A stretch of 64,000 nt of DNA. It comes from an uncultured Paracoccaceae bacterium. GTDB lineage: Bacteria; Pseudomonadota; Alphaproteobacteria; Rhodobacterales; Rhodobacteraceae. The position numbers and the translations under genes were made by a program. Location of the stretch: positions 320,224 to 384,223 of the forward strand of contig CANMWG010000002.1 in the NCBI GenBank assembly GCA_947501555.1. Direction: 5' to 3'. Shown here piece by piece: positions 54,917 to 64,000 of the stretch (the stretch's first letter is position 1; each line of letters opens with the position of its first letter). The notes beneath the pieces are model-generated. The model did not search any database, was not told where the DNA came from, and saw nothing but the letters and a program-made list of their open reading frames with translations.

Positions 54917-56461
54917 TTAACGCGATCGCAACGTTTCAATCAGGTCCTCCACGAAGTCCTTTGAAATCTCGGGCATCGCGCCCGATGTGACCATCGCCAT
55001 CTGTTGGTCTTTGGGCGCCGAGAAAAACGTAGTCGCGACGTCACCCATCGTGTTCAGATAGGCCCATTTTGCATCGGCAAGCCCTGCCCCTGTTGCCAGA
55101 TCAGGCCCAACAGCGGCGGTATCCCCGTTTGCGGTAGTCCCTTTCTTGACGTCACGGGCGCTCTTCATCAGCTTTTCTTTCACCTTCACAGGGGTCAACG
55201 CGGGGTCTTTTTCCAGCATCAATGCGACGATGCCCGCAATTTGCGGACAGGCCGCTGAGGTGCCCGAGAACAACCCATACCCATCGTTGGTGCCGCCGGT
55301 TGAGGGGGCGATGGCATCAAGCTGAGCGCCTTCCTGAACGGGCAAAAGCAGGCTTGGGGCTTTGCCGCCGCCGATGTTTACCCGCCTGCCGGTCAGACCA
55401 CAGACATCAGGACAGTTACGGCCCGGATAGAAGCCGGATTGAAAGCTCGAGGCGTAGCTGGATGCCTCAAAATCAGTGGTATCAGGCAGATTGACATGGA
55501 CCCCACCGACCGAGATCACATCAGGGTGGCTGCCCGGGAAGGCCAAATGCCCGTTGCCCGCAGAAAAGCAGACCGTCACACCGCTGGCCACAGCGTTTGC
55601 AATCGCGGCTTCCAAAGGTTTCAGCCAATTGGGCAGCGGCCCGCCAGAATCGACATTATACCCCCAGCTATTGGTGCAAACCTGCGGCTTGGGGGTCGAG
55701 TTCAGCAAGACATTAAAGGACCCAACCGGGTCGTTGCCCGCCTTGACCATACGCAGTCGACAATCCGGCGCATTGGCAAAAATATTCGCAGCCTCGCCCG
55801 TGCCATGCCCATTAGGGTCAGTTGACGCGTCCGTTGCACCGGGCCCCAGCAAGGTCGTCAAAAGCCGGTATCCGCGTTCCTGGTAGAACGGATGTTTATA
55901 AAGCCCGGTGTCAATCATCCCAACAACCACGTCTTTGCCGGTCACGCCCAGCCTGTGCACCCGCGCAGAGCGCATGATCACCGACACCCCATCCGGGACG
56001 GTCAGATATTGATAGGCCGCAGGATCAACCGGAGCGACCGGCGGTATGGCTGAGGGCGCAAAATACTGCGGCGGCCGCGCCACGACCGCCCCTTCAAGCA
56101 GTTGCTGGAATTGATCTGGGGCTTGCATCAAGGCCTCAGCTGGGTCGTCGCTGGTCCCCATGAACGACATGGTCGTATCGGGGCCCACCTCAGTTTTTTG
56201 CCGGGTCAGCTTAGCGCCAAAAAACTCTTTGAACTGTTTGGCAGAGCCCCCTACTGACAGCGTAATATCACTGCTAGCCTCTGAGAAAACGGTAAATCCT
56301 GCATCCTCAAGTGCACGCGTCGCATCGCGGACGTCTGATTGTGACGACCGGAATTCATCCACATTTTCGGCGGTAATCGCGTCTGTTTGCGCAAACAAAC
56401 TATTGGGTCCAACGGACCGGGGCGACACATTTGCAACAACTTCATACTCGGCATCAGCCAT
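54917..56461 (-). CDS. S8 family serine peptidase (subtilase) with an N-terminal prodomain
   Basis: 514 residues. Residues about 1-135 form a prodomain (paralogous to the protein at 54503-54856). The catalytic triad is D184 (VGMIDTGLYKHP), H219 (DPNGHGTGEAAN) and S402 (FSGTSAACPQIAG), with oxyanion N303 (VCFSAGNGHLAFPG). There is no N-terminal signal peptide, so export would be by another route, or the enzyme stays cytoplasmic. A strong ribosome binding site GGAGGAG precedes the ATG behind an A/T-rich stretch. Possibly cotranscribed with the prodomain-like gene, 60 nt away. Confidence 0.92.
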   Translation of the reverse strand: MADAEYEVVANVSPRSVGPNSLFAQTDAITAENVDEFRSSQSDVRDATRALEDAGFTVFSEASSDITLSVGGSAKQFKEFFGAKLTRQKTEVGPDTTMSFMGTSDDPAEALMQAPDQFQQLLEGAVVARPPQYFAPSAIPPVAPVDPAAYQYLTVPDGVSVIMRSARVHRLGVTGKDVVVGMIDTGLYKHPFYQERGYRLLTTLLGPGATDASTDPNGHGTGEAANIFANAPDCRLRMVKAGNDPVGSFNVLLNSTPKPQVCTNSWGYNVDSGGPLPNWLKPLEAAIANAVASGVTVCFSAGNGHLAFPGSHPDVISVGGVHVNLPDTTDFEASSYASSFQSGFYPGRNCPDVCGLTGRRVNIGGGKAPSLLLPVQEGAQLDAIAPSTGGTNDGYGLFSGTSAACPQIAGIVALMLEKDPALTPVKVKEKLMKSARDVKKGTTANGDTAAVGPDLATGAGLADAKWAYLNTMGDVATTFFSAPKDQQMAMVTSGAMPEISKDFVEDLIETLRSR

Positions 56462-56955
56462 GAGCTTCTCCTCCTATAAATATATAAAATAAGAATCAGT
56501 ATACCATAAGTTGCACCTCTTTAAAACGCTGGCGCCGGATACGGTGACCAAGCCCCTGATGTGAAAAGATCATATCTAGACGCATCAGCCTTCCAAATGT
56601 TGCGTTGATGCGAGCGTCAAGGTCCCTGAACCTAGACCGATCTCACATGGCTCGTGTGGTCAAAACAATGCCGTTCAAACGATAGACGTTATTGTCACGT
56701 CCAGACATGTGCGATGACACCGAAAGCCGATGGTTTCGGCCAGGCAAAGCAGCCAATTGTTTCACAAAGCACCACCGGGTATTCTGGTCGGGGAAGGGGT
56801 CCAATCGACAGCGACTCCACTGCGGCCCGAATTATCGTGCGTCAGGCTAGGACCATATCTCGATCTTGGTACAAATTGAACCGGTTGATGTCACTTCGGC
56901 ATCCCTGCTGTCCAGCGAGGGAGCAAAGGCTGCTTGACCCAACTAAATCAGTTGA
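56462..56955. other. Intergenic stretch upstream of the subtilase
   Basis: About 490 bp. The first part is A/T-rich (TATAAATATATAAAATAAG near 56475-56494) and should hold the subtilase promoter on the minus strand. An open frame at 56654-56965 (+) has no ribosome binding site and unusual composition, so I do not count it as a gene. No RNA gene seen. Confidence 0.4.
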
Positions 56956-59076
56956 TCACGAATGAGCAACCTTTAGATTTGCCGCAACAGGACGGTCCTC
57001 AAGACGCAGCCGGAACCCACGAACCCGCTCCGCCAATTGTCCGGAGTGCTGTGCGATTTCACCTGATGATCGCCCGGTCGCATCAGCCATGCTTGTGTTC
57101 TTACCAGCAAGGTCGTTGATCACAGACATGGCTGAAGAAAGTTGACGCAAGCTACTTATTTGCTCCTGCGATCCCGTCGACACACGCACTAGAACGTCGT
57201 CAATGCTCGTGATTTCCCGCGCAATTTCTTCCAATGCAGCGCCGGTACGGTCAACCAACTCACCGCCTTCGATGACCTGCCTGCCGCTTTCACTTACAAG
57301 GGTCTTGATTTCTGTGGCGGCATCACCCGCCCGTTGGGCCAGTGCACGCACTTCGGACGCAACGACCGCAAACCCCAATCCGGCCGATCCAGCACGCGCG
57401 GCCTCAACCCCCGCGTTCAATGCAAGCAGGTTGGTCTGGAATGAGATATCTTCGATCAGCACAATGATATTGCTAATCTGTTCCGACGAGGCGCGTATCC
57501 GGCTCATGGCCTCCACGGCGTCCCCCATCAGCGATGCAGATTTGTTGGCCTTTTCTCGTGCAGCTCCGGCCAGGGAAGAGGCTGACAAGACGTCCTCACC
57601 AAAGACCTCTACGGCCGAGGATAGCTCCGTGACCTGAGTCGACGTATCTTGGATCGTTTCCACCTGTTCGGTCGTGCGTGCCGCCAGATCCAAAGCGGAT
57701 GATTTCATCTCAGCTGCGGCAACATCAAGCTCTGATACAGTGTGCGAAATGGCATTCAACACTGTTCGTAACCTGTCAGAGGCCGAATTGAAATCAACGC
57801 GAATTGAATCATATTCCGGATCAAGCGGATCGTCGAAACGGCTGGTGATGTCTGCGCGCGCCAGGGCTGCAAGACCTTCGGTGACCAGTTCAACGACCTT
57901 GCCGTGTTTGGCGTTCAAAAGGGCCTCATCCAATTCTTTCGTCTCTTCAGCTTCGCGCTGCAAAGCAAGAGTCTTTTGCTTGAACCGGTAGATGGCGCGC
58001 GCCATGTGGCTGATTTCATCTTTGCGGTCGATGCCCGGCACGAATTTTGTGAAGTCACCTTCGGAAAAACCTTGTACGATGACAGTCAGTTGACGAATCC
58101 GCCGGATCATCCATTCAAAACTTCCCACCGCGAAAATACCAATCGCGAGGATCGACAAAATACCGATTGACGTCGTACGAAGCACCACAGCACCCGTCTG
58201 GGCCGCCTGTTGCTCCGCGAGGTCTTCAATTTGCCGCGCCAAGAGGACTTCCTCGTCTCGCAAAAGATCAATCCATGCGGTCGAAGTCCGAAACCATTCC
58301 GGGGCTATCAACCCACCAAAATCGCCCGTTTTTAAGCCCTCTGCGATGTTATCTCTGGCCGCATTCAGGTCCCTGAATTCGGGTGACGCAAAGAGTTGGT
58401 CCTGCCATGCCATTGACCCTTGCCGTTTCGATACCTCGTTCAGCAGAGCCTGCTGCGCGCCACCAAATCTTTGGAAATTCTGCTGAACTGACGCAGTGAA
58501 ACCACTTCCCAGCCCCGTTGAACCCATCGCCCGCTCTAAGCCTGCGTTCTCCTTGGCCGCAGCTATGAACGATCTGGATGACTGCAACATATCCAGGGAA
58601 ATGTCGGCTGTTTCCTCGCTCAGCGGGTAGGCCACCAGAAGTAGATTGTTGATGATCCCTGTGTAATAACTCGCCAGTTCGGGCACGGTCAGCGTTCCAG
58701 CAGTGATTTGAGATCGCGTCTCACTGAGCCGTTGCAAGGCTTGCTCGGCCGCGGCATATTCAACCGGATAACTTTCAGATAGGCGCAATATGTCCCGCAG
58801 CGCAGGGCCCATTTTGGCATCAGACTGAGCACGTTGCGACTGTAATTCATTGGTAAAACTAGCACCCCGCGACGCAACAAACCCCGCCGAAAAGCCGCGT
58901 TCTTTCTGCAGCTCATGGATCAAATCGTTGACATAGGATTGCTCTATTGCGCGCTCAGATGCTGCTGCTGCCCGATCCAGCATCAGTGTCTCAGTTTCGA
59001 TGACCCGCATCGCAAAAAAGCCAGCCAATGCGAGCAGCGGCAAGATAATCAAAGTCATCATAAGGCGCAGTTTCAT
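56956..59076 (-). CDS. Methyl-accepting chemotaxis protein with NIT sensor domain
   Basis: 706 residues. One N-terminal membrane helix ([20 protein letters not shown]), a large periplasmic domain (about 40-300) with [18 protein letters not shown] and related segments of the nitrate/nitrite-sensing (NIT) type, a second helix near 310-330, HAMP, and a cytoplasmic signalling domain with [20 protein letters not shown] and [23 protein letters not shown] 59076 is preferred over 59088 by ribosome binding site. No che genes adjoin; it stands alone. Confidence 0.9.
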   Translation of the reverse strand: MKLRLMMTLIILPLLALAGFFAMRVIETETLMLDRAAAASERAIEQSYVNDLIHELQKERGFSAGFVASRGASFTNELQSQRAQSDAKMGPALRDILRLSESYPVEYAAAEQALQRLSETRSQITAGTLTVPELASYYTGIINNLLLVAYPLSEETADISLDMLQSSRSFIAAAKENAGLERAMGSTGLGSGFTASVQQNFQRFGGAQQALLNEVSKRQGSMAWQDQLFASPEFRDLNAARDNIAEGLKTGDFGGLIAPEWFRTSTAWIDLLRDEEVLLARQIEDLAEQQAAQTGAVVLRTTSIGILSILAIGIFAVGSFEWMIRRIRQLTVIVQGFSEGDFTKFVPGIDRKDEISHMARAIYRFKQKTLALQREAEETKELDEALLNAKHGKVVELVTEGLAALARADITSRFDDPLDPEYDSIRVDFNSASDRLRTVLNAISHTVSELDVAAAEMKSSALDLAARTTEQVETIQDTSTQVTELSSAVEVFGEDVLSASSLAGAAREKANKSASLMGDAVEAMSRIRASSEQISNIIVLIEDISFQTNLLALNAGVEAARAGSAGLGFAVVASEVRALAQRAGDAATEIKTLVSESGRQVIEGGELVDRTGAALEEIAREITSIDDVLVRVSTGSQEQISSLRQLSSAMSVINDLAGKNTSMADATGRSSGEIAQHSGQLAERVRGFRLRLEDRPVAANLKVAHS

Positions 59077-59172
59077 GTCAGATCCCATGTGTCGCGTAAC
59101 AGCCAACGCTTCACACATAAGGACTAAGACTTCATGAATGCGGGCAAGGCCCGCTAACGCAAGCGTTACGGT

Positions 59173-62166
59173 CTACTGCTGCTCGGGCACCAGAATCTCG
59201 CGTTTGCCCACATGGTTCGCTCCGCTGACCACGCCTTCATCTTCCATCTGCTCAACAAGACGCGCGGCCTTGTTATACCCAATCGCCAGTTTCCGCTGGA
59301 TATAGCTGGTCGAACACTTCCGGTCCTTGATCACAATCGCCACTGCCGTGTCATAAAGCGCGTTTTCACTGTCTGATCCATCACCAAGCCCCAGCACCAG
59401 ATCGATACTAGATTCCTGATCATCCGCAGGTCCTTCAACCACGCCAGACATATATTCCGGCGGCCCGAAACCTTTGAGGTGATTGACGATTTCCTCGACC
59501 TCTTCATCGCTCACAAAGGGCCCATGGACGCGGGTGATCTTAGAGCCTCCGGCCATATAAAGCATGTCACCCATGCCCAGCAGTTGCTCGGCCCCCATTT
59601 CCCCAAGGATCGTACGGCTATCGATTTTCGACGTCACCTGGAACGAAATCCGGGTTGGGAAGTTGGCCTTGATCGTGCCGGTAATCACGTCCACTGACGG
59701 GCGTTGCGTGGCCATGATCAGATGGATCCCGGACGCACGGGCCATCTGGGCCAGCCGTTGGATACATGCTTCAATCTCTTTGCCCGCAACCATCATCAGA
59801 TCAGCCATCTCATCGACGATCACAACGATATAGGGCAGCACTTCGGGCTGGAATTCCTCGGTTTCAAAAATTGGATCACCGGTTTCGTCATCGAATCCGG
59901 TTTGCACCGTGCGGCTGAACATCTCATCCTTGGCCAGCGCATCTTTTACGCGGCCGTTGTAGCCATCGATATTCCGGACACCCATCTTGGACATCTTGCG
60001 ATAACGCTCTTCCATCTCGCCCACGACCCATTTCAAGGCGACAACCGCCTTTTTGGGATCAGTCACAACAGGCGACAGCAGATGCGGGATGCCATCATAG
60101 ACGCTAAGTTCCAGCATCTTGGGATCGATCATGATCATCCGGCATTCTTCGGGGGTCAGCTTATAGAGCAGCGACAGGATCATCGTGTTGATGGCCACCG
60201 ATTTACCCGAACCCGTGGTCCCCGCGATCAGCAGATGCGGCATCTTGGCCAAGTTCGCTACAATGGGCTCGCCGCCAATATCCTTGCCCAGGGCAAGGGG
60301 CAGCTTCTGGTTGCCGTCGCCAAAATCGCGATGTGACAGGATTTCGCGCAGCACCACTTTTTCGCGGTTCTCATTGGGCAGTTCGATCCCAATCACGGTG
60401 CGGCCAGGGACAGTCGACACACGGGCCGCAAGGGCCGACATCGACCGAGCGATATCATCCGCCAAGCCGATCACACGCGAGGCTTTCAAACCGGGCGCCG
60501 GTTCCAATTCGTACATGGTCACAACAGGGCCCGGGCGCACCGAAACAATCTCGCCCTTCACACCATAATCATCCAGCACGCTTTCCAGCATACGGGCGTT
60601 TTCACCCAAGGCGTCATCGCTCAGATGATGGCGCTGGATCTCAATCGGGTTGGTCAACAAACCCAATGGCGGATGTTCGTAATCGGCGTATTTTTCGTCA
60701 AACTTCAACGCAGGCTGCGCCTCGGCTTGGGCTTGACGGGACGGCTGAGGCGCACGCTTGGGCGGGTGCTGCACAACGCTGCGCGGCGCCGGAGAGGGGA
60801 TCGGAACATGCGCAGTTGGAATCGGCATATGGGGTTGAGCTATCGTTGGCGCAGGCGTCTCCGCCGGGGGGCGGGGGGCCATCGCAGCGGCAATCGCCGA
60901 TGGGATTTTCGGCGCCATTGCAGCCGCGATCGCCGCAGGTATCCGCGGGGCTGCAGCCGGCTCTTGGACCTGGGGCAAAACTGCAGGCTCTTCTTCGATC
61001 ACGGGATCCGCATCAAAAACCAAAGGTTTCGGACCGCGACCCGCCGTCAAGGACGGCTCGATGCGCACACCGGTTGGCGAAGGCGGAACCGCACGGTTCT
61101 TGATCGCATCAGCTATCCGGGCCGTGACACGGTCTGGGTTGCTCGCCTCGGCGCCAACATCCTCAGGCAAGTCTTGGGTTACCAATTCCGGCTCTGGCAT
61201 GGCTTCATTGCGCTTCAGCAGACCGGACAGAAAGCCGCTTTGCTGCGGTTCAGGCTCGGGGGCGCGCGCAGGGGCTGCCAAAGGTGGTGCGGGGGGCATT
61301 TTTGGGACAGTCAGTGGGGCCGGGCTTGTGGGCATCACTGGGTTGGCACGCACCACTGCAGCGGCACGTGTCTTTGCATCATTTTGGGCCGTAGTGCGAA
61401 AGTCAGGGACATCCACCACAGGTGCGGCAGCGGGGGTCGCACGTGTCTCAGCAATCTGCGCACGGCGGGCCTGGACAGTTGCCGTCAGTCCCTGGGCCGC
61501 TTGGCTGGACAAAACGGCCCCCTTGCCAACAACGCGTAACAACAACGCATAGAGCATCACTGTGCCCAACATCACAAAACGGGCTGCCAAGCGCAGCTCG
61601 GGCCGGGTAAAGCCCAGCAAAAACGCCATCATTGCCAAAACGGCGACACAAGCCAAAAGCGACATCAACTTGACGCCAAAACTAGTCCCAAAGGGCACAA
61701 TCGTCAGGATCACGCCCAAGACGGTGTCTCCAAACAGGCCGCCAAGTCCAAAGTTGGCAGGCCAAGCAGCACCGGGGGTCAATGTAGCGGCATAAACCGA
61801 GGCCAAGACGATGGCGACGGGGGCAAAAACCAACCGGCCAATCGCGCGTTCATGGCCGTTGTGGAACACAAACCGCGCACCCCAAGTCATCAACACCAAA
61901 GGGACAACCCAGATACCCAAGCCCACAATCATCATCACAGGGGCGGCAATCGACGCGCCAAAGTGGCCTAACCAGTTTTGGACAGGGGCATCGGTGGCCG
62001 AAATCCAACTGGGATCATCAGGGGAATAACTGCCCATCATGATGGCTACCAAAAGGCCTGCGACGGCAAGCCCGATACCGAACAATTCACGCCCGCGTTT
62101 TTCAATCGCAGCTTGGGTATTGCTGTCCAAAAGCGGGTCACGCTGCCGGGTTTGATATGCTGCCAT
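59173..62166 (-). CDS. ftsK: DNA translocase FtsK
   Basis: 997 residues. An N-terminal membrane region with about four helices (to residue 220), a Pro/Ala-rich linker (about 220-460; many APAP/PAAAPRI-like runs), the alpha/beta motor with Walker [20 protein letters not shown] and Walker [15 protein letters not shown], and a C-terminal gamma winged helix ([20 protein letters not shown]) that reads KOPS. It acts at the division septum in chromosome segregation. ATG 62166 chosen; the frame extends to 62193. It overlaps no neighbour and follows the aminotransferase by 12 nt. Confidence 0.95.
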   Translation of the reverse strand: MAAYQTRQRDPLLDSNTQAAIEKRGRELFGIGLAVAGLLVAIMMGSYSPDDPSWISATDAPVQNWLGHFGASIAAPVMMIVGLGIWVVPLVLMTWGARFVFHNGHERAIGRLVFAPVAIVLASVYAATLTPGAAWPANFGLGGLFGDTVLGVILTIVPFGTSFGVKLMSLLACVAVLAMMAFLLGFTRPELRLAARFVMLGTVMLYALLLRVVGKGAVLSSQAAQGLTATVQARRAQIAETRATPAAAPVVDVPDFRTTAQNDAKTRAAAVVRANPVMPTSPAPLTVPKMPPAPPLAAPARAPEPEPQQSGFLSGLLKRNEAMPEPELVTQDLPEDVGAEASNPDRVTARIADAIKNRAVPPSPTGVRIEPSLTAGRGPKPLVFDADPVIEEEPAVLPQVQEPAAAPRIPAAIAAAMAPKIPSAIAAAMAPRPPAETPAPTIAQPHMPIPTAHVPIPSPAPRSVVQHPPKRAPQPSRQAQAEAQPALKFDEKYADYEHPPLGLLTNPIEIQRHHLSDDALGENARMLESVLDDYGVKGEIVSVRPGPVVTMYELEPAPGLKASRVIGLADDIARSMSALAARVSTVPGRTVIGIELPNENREKVVLREILSHRDFGDGNQKLPLALGKDIGGEPIVANLAKMPHLLIAGTTGSGKSVAINTMILSLLYKLTPEECRMIMIDPKMLELSVYDGIPHLLSPVVTDPKKAVVALKWVVGEMEERYRKMSKMGVRNIDGYNGRVKDALAKDEMFSRTVQTGFDDETGDPIFETEEFQPEVLPYIVVIVDEMADLMMVAGKEIEACIQRLAQMARASGIHLIMATQRPSVDVITGTIKANFPTRISFQVTSKIDSRTILGEMGAEQLLGMGDMLYMAGGSKITRVHGPFVSDEEVEEIVNHLKGFGPPEYMSGVVEGPADDQESSIDLVLGLGDGSDSENALYDTAVAIVIKDRKCSTSYIQRKLAIGYNKAARLVEQMEDEGVVSGANHVGKREILVPEQQ

Positions 62167-62177
62167 ACTCTTATTCC

Positions 62178-63356
62178 TTAACCGTACAAACAATCGCGGA
62201 TCAAAGTCAGACCGCGTTGCATTTCTTGTGTTGGGGCCACCATGGCGACCCGTATGTATTTCGTGCCGGGGTTTTCACCGTTGACGTCTTGGCTCAGATA
62301 GGCGCCCGGCAAGGTACGTACGCCTGTTTCCTGCCACAGCTTCAAGGTTGCGGCTTCGCCATCCTCAACAGGTAACCAAAGAAAGAACCCGGCTTCGGGG
62401 GATTGGTAGCCGTCAATATGCCCAAAAATATCGTCCGCGATCTCATACTTGCGGCGATAGAGCGCGCGGTTTTCCTCCACATGGGCCTCATCGTTCCACA
62501 CGTTCGTGGCAACAACCTGCAAAGGACCAGCCAAAGGTGCGCCCGCAAATGCACGAAGCTGACGTAAACGCGTGATGGATTTCAGCCCACCTGCAGCAAA
62601 GCCACAACGCAAACCAGGCAGGTTCGACCGCTTTGACAGGGATTGAAAGATCATCACCCGGTCAGGGTCTGCACCCATTTGCGTGGCGATCTGCAAACCA
62701 CTGGGCGGCGGGACTTCGCGATAAATCTCGGAATAGCATTCATCCGCGAAAATCTTGAAATCATGTTTCTCGGCCAGGGCAATGATCTTGCGCCAGTAAG
62801 GCTCATCCGCAACGGCGCCCTGCGGGTTGGCTGGAGAACAGACATAGGCAATGGCGGTGCGGTCAAGAATCTCATCCGAAAGCCCGTCAAAATCCGGCAA
62901 ATGGCCCGAGCGATCAGTTGCGGGCACATAGACCGGTTCCGCACCAACCGAGAGAGCCGCTACGCCATAAACAGGATAAAACGGATTGGGGGTCAAAATA
63001 ACAGGCGTCTTGCCATTCTTCGCCTCAGGACAAAGGGCCATGGCCGCATTATACAGGCCCTCGCGGGTACCATTCAGCGCCAGGATCTGCGCGTTTGGCA
63101 CATCCAACCCATAGCGACGCTTCAGGAAGCCGCCCATCGCAGACAGCAAGTCATCCTGACCTTCATTGCTGGGATAGTCGTTAAAGCCCGCCAAATTGGC
63201 CGCAAGAATATCACCCACAAAGGCGGGAAACGCATGGCAAGGATCGCCAATCGTCATATTGATCACGTCCGACGCCTTGCTTGGCACGTCCAATAACGCA
63301 CGCAAACGCGGCCACGTCGCAACCGGGAGGTTCGAAAACCGCTCGGGAAAGTCCAT
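62178..63356 (-). CDS. PLP-dependent class I/II aminotransferase
   Basis: 392 residues. PLP lysine in [27 protein letters not shown] and [14 protein letters not shown] supply the N and D of the cofactor pocket. Close to the succinyldiaminopimelate aminotransferase (DapC) branch that often precedes ftsK in alphaproteobacteria, so lysine/peptidoglycan synthesis is plausible but unproven. Start ATG 63356. Same strand as ftsK, 12 nt apart. Confidence 0.9.
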   Translation of the reverse strand: MDFPERFSNLPVATWPRLRALLDVPSKASDVINMTIGDPCHAFPAFVGDILAANLAGFNDYPSNEGQDDLLSAMGGFLKRRYGLDVPNAQILALNGTREGLYNAAMALCPEAKNGKTPVILTPNPFYPVYGVAALSVGAEPVYVPATDRSGHLPDFDGLSDEILDRTAIAYVCSPANPQGAVADEPYWRKIIALAEKHDFKIFADECYSEIYREVPPPSGLQIATQMGADPDRVMIFQSLSKRSNLPGLRCGFAAGGLKSITRLRQLRAFAGAPLAGPLQVVATNVWNDEAHVEENRALYRRKYEIADDIFGHIDGYQSPEAGFFLWLPVEDGEAATLKLWQETGVRTLPGAYLSQDVNGENPGTKYIRVAMVAPTQEMQRGLTLIRDCLYG

Positions 63357-63725
63357 AACTGCCTCAACTTACGGGATCATTTCGCCCCGCTTTTTTTCAA
63401 ACTAGCCTGATGCGGGGTGGTCTGTCCAGAATAAGGCGCAATGGCCGGTCATATTGTGGCTTTTGGGTCAGTTGGTACAAAGCCAAGCCACTCTGACCGG
63501 CGCCCCGTGAGTTAGCGAGCCGGCATGGCGACCAAAGTGCTTTATGGCAGCCAAGTCCATCATCCATCACAGACGCACGGTACAGTGACCAATCATCAAA
63601 CAGATTTCAGCAGATGGCCGGTCTGAGCCCAAACCTACCAACACGAAACCCAAACTTTGGCAACAGTTGCCAAAGGATATCAGTGACAATATCGTCTATG
63701 GATACATTCTTGGAGGAGTGGGTTT
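63357..63725. other. Intergenic stretch, little to see
   Basis: No gene recognised. CCCCGC (63385-63390) and GCGGGG (63412-63417) form a weak inverted repeat around a T-rich run. A frame at 63614-63805 (+) has no recognisable product. GGAGGAG at 63712-63718 is the likely ribosome binding site of the gene that runs off the right edge. Confidence 0.4.
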
Positions 63726-64000
63726 TTGGGATTTCGGATTTGTTATCTTGCCAGCAAAGCACCGCCACAAAAATTTGCAGAAGCATTGAATTTAACCCTT
63801 GGTGAGCCCGCAGCTGATATGCCAGATGGCGAATGGTGGATCGCCAAATTCAAAAAAAGCGATTGGACGATACTGTGGTCGGAAAATGAAGACTTCGGCC
63901 AACACTCGATAGAGCAAGTGGCACAGCTTTCGAAGCAGTATGAGACTTACGTTTGCGAAGTTAATGAAACGGTTATGTGGAGTTCAGCCGAGTTCTGGGG
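63726..64000 (+). CDS. Unidentified gene, cut by the right edge
   Basis: Open from TTG 63726 to the window end (91 codons seen). TTG follows GGAGGAG at 7-8 nt. The translation has SKAPPQKFAEALNLTLGEPA, DGEWWIAKFKKSDWTILWSE and YETYVCEVNETVMWSSAEFW, a coherent globular protein rich in Trp and acidic residues; the pattern looks real, but I do not recognise the family. ATG 63819 is an alternative start. A second frame starting at ATG 63700 (MDTFLEEWVFGIS...) ends at 63805, so a frameshift between two frames of one gene is possible. Confidence 0.45.
   Translation, partial: MGFRICYLASKAPPQKFAEALNLTLGEPAADMPDGEWWIAKFKKSDWTILWSENEDFGQHSIEQVAQLSKQYETYVCEVNETVMWSSAEFW

Noticed and set aside
56654..56965. 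Open frame of 103 codons upstream of the subtilase
   Set aside because: No ribosome binding site, many Cys/Arg/Ser residues, overlaps the end of the chemoreceptor gene; probably chance.
60780..61000. Repetitive Pro/Ala-coding sequence resembling a tandem repeat
   Set aside because: Part of the low-complexity linker of FtsK, normal for the family; the repeats are not regular.
60333..61552. Several long plus-strand frames opposite the ftsK linker
   Set aside because: They mirror the Pro/Ala-rich linker of FtsK; Arg/Gly/Ser-rich composition, no start signals.

Overview
The window looks like a piece of a marine alphaproteobacterial chromosome from the Rhodobacterales (Roseobacter group). The basis is gene content: a divergent chvI-chvG-hprK-rapZ-EIIA-HPr cluster facing an ATP-type pckA, a (2S)-methylsuccinyl-CoA dehydrogenase with its N-terminal extension (ethylmalonyl-CoA pathway), a COQ9-family ubiquinone protein, DUF6473 and DUF1491 proteins, and an rpoZ-rsh-DUF2062-pdxJ-acpS-lepB-rnc-era run. 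Genus cannot be fixed from the sequence alone. There is no sign of a phage, plasmid origin, insertion sequence, CRISPR array, rRNA or tRNA gene.

Layout. 1-3.4 kb: EF-Tu (its stop codon is cut by the left edge), then a DGPF/YCII protein, an ECF42-like sigma factor and a VOC protein. 3.4-5.7 kb: a GFA-family enzyme, an MFS exporter and flanking non-coding DNA that looks less G+C-rich than its surroundings, a likely accessory patch. 5.7-16.7 kb: a membrane protein, a Tat-exported PhoX-family protein, a PepSY membrane protein with a small partner, parC, an SH3-domain protein, an SDR, a HIG1-like protein, a PduO-type cobalamin adenosyltransferase and a peptide-binding lipoprotein-like SBP. 17-22.2 kb: etfBA, a DUF6473 protein, 3-hydroxybutyryl-CoA dehydrogenase and the argO/argP pair. 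22.2-29.5 kb: an acyltransferase, the incomplete regulatory PTS with HPr kinase and the ChvG/ChvI two-component system, then divergent pckA. 29.5-36.1 kb: a DUF3859 protein, a TauE-type permease, mcd, a MAPEG protein with a divergent TetR regulator, and a secreted animal-type haem peroxidase with RTX repeats. 36.1-46.5 kb: recO, then a long minus-strand housekeeping run from folK/rpoZ/rsh to era. 46.5-52.9 kb: an NYN protein, ispH and a translationally coupled plus-strand run to rnhA, a quinone oxidoreductase, COQ9 and rpsU. 53-56.5 kb: an accessory cluster with an orphan protein, a small helical protein, a free-standing prodomain-like protein and a subtilase. 56.9-64 kb: a chemoreceptor, ftsK, an aminotransferase and a partial, unidentified gene.

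Metabolic themes fit together: ETF takes electrons from acyl-CoA dehydrogenases such as Mcd; the hydroxybutyryl-CoA dehydrogenase, cobalamin adenosyltransferase (adenosylcobalamin for the mutases) and Mcd all belong to C2/C4 acyl-CoA handling; PckA links this to gluconeogenesis, probably under the neighbouring ChvGI/HprK/PTS control genes.

The points most worth a second look are: a subtilase adjacent to a free-standing copy of its own prodomain (54.5-56.5 kb), an identical 26-bp palindrome present twice, one copy of which supplies the start codon and first residues of a secreted protein (29.5 kb), a GNRA-type hairpin that overlaps the rpsU Shine-Dalgarno, tandem 14-bp repeats upstream of pckA, and paired palindromes between the MAPEG and TetR genes.
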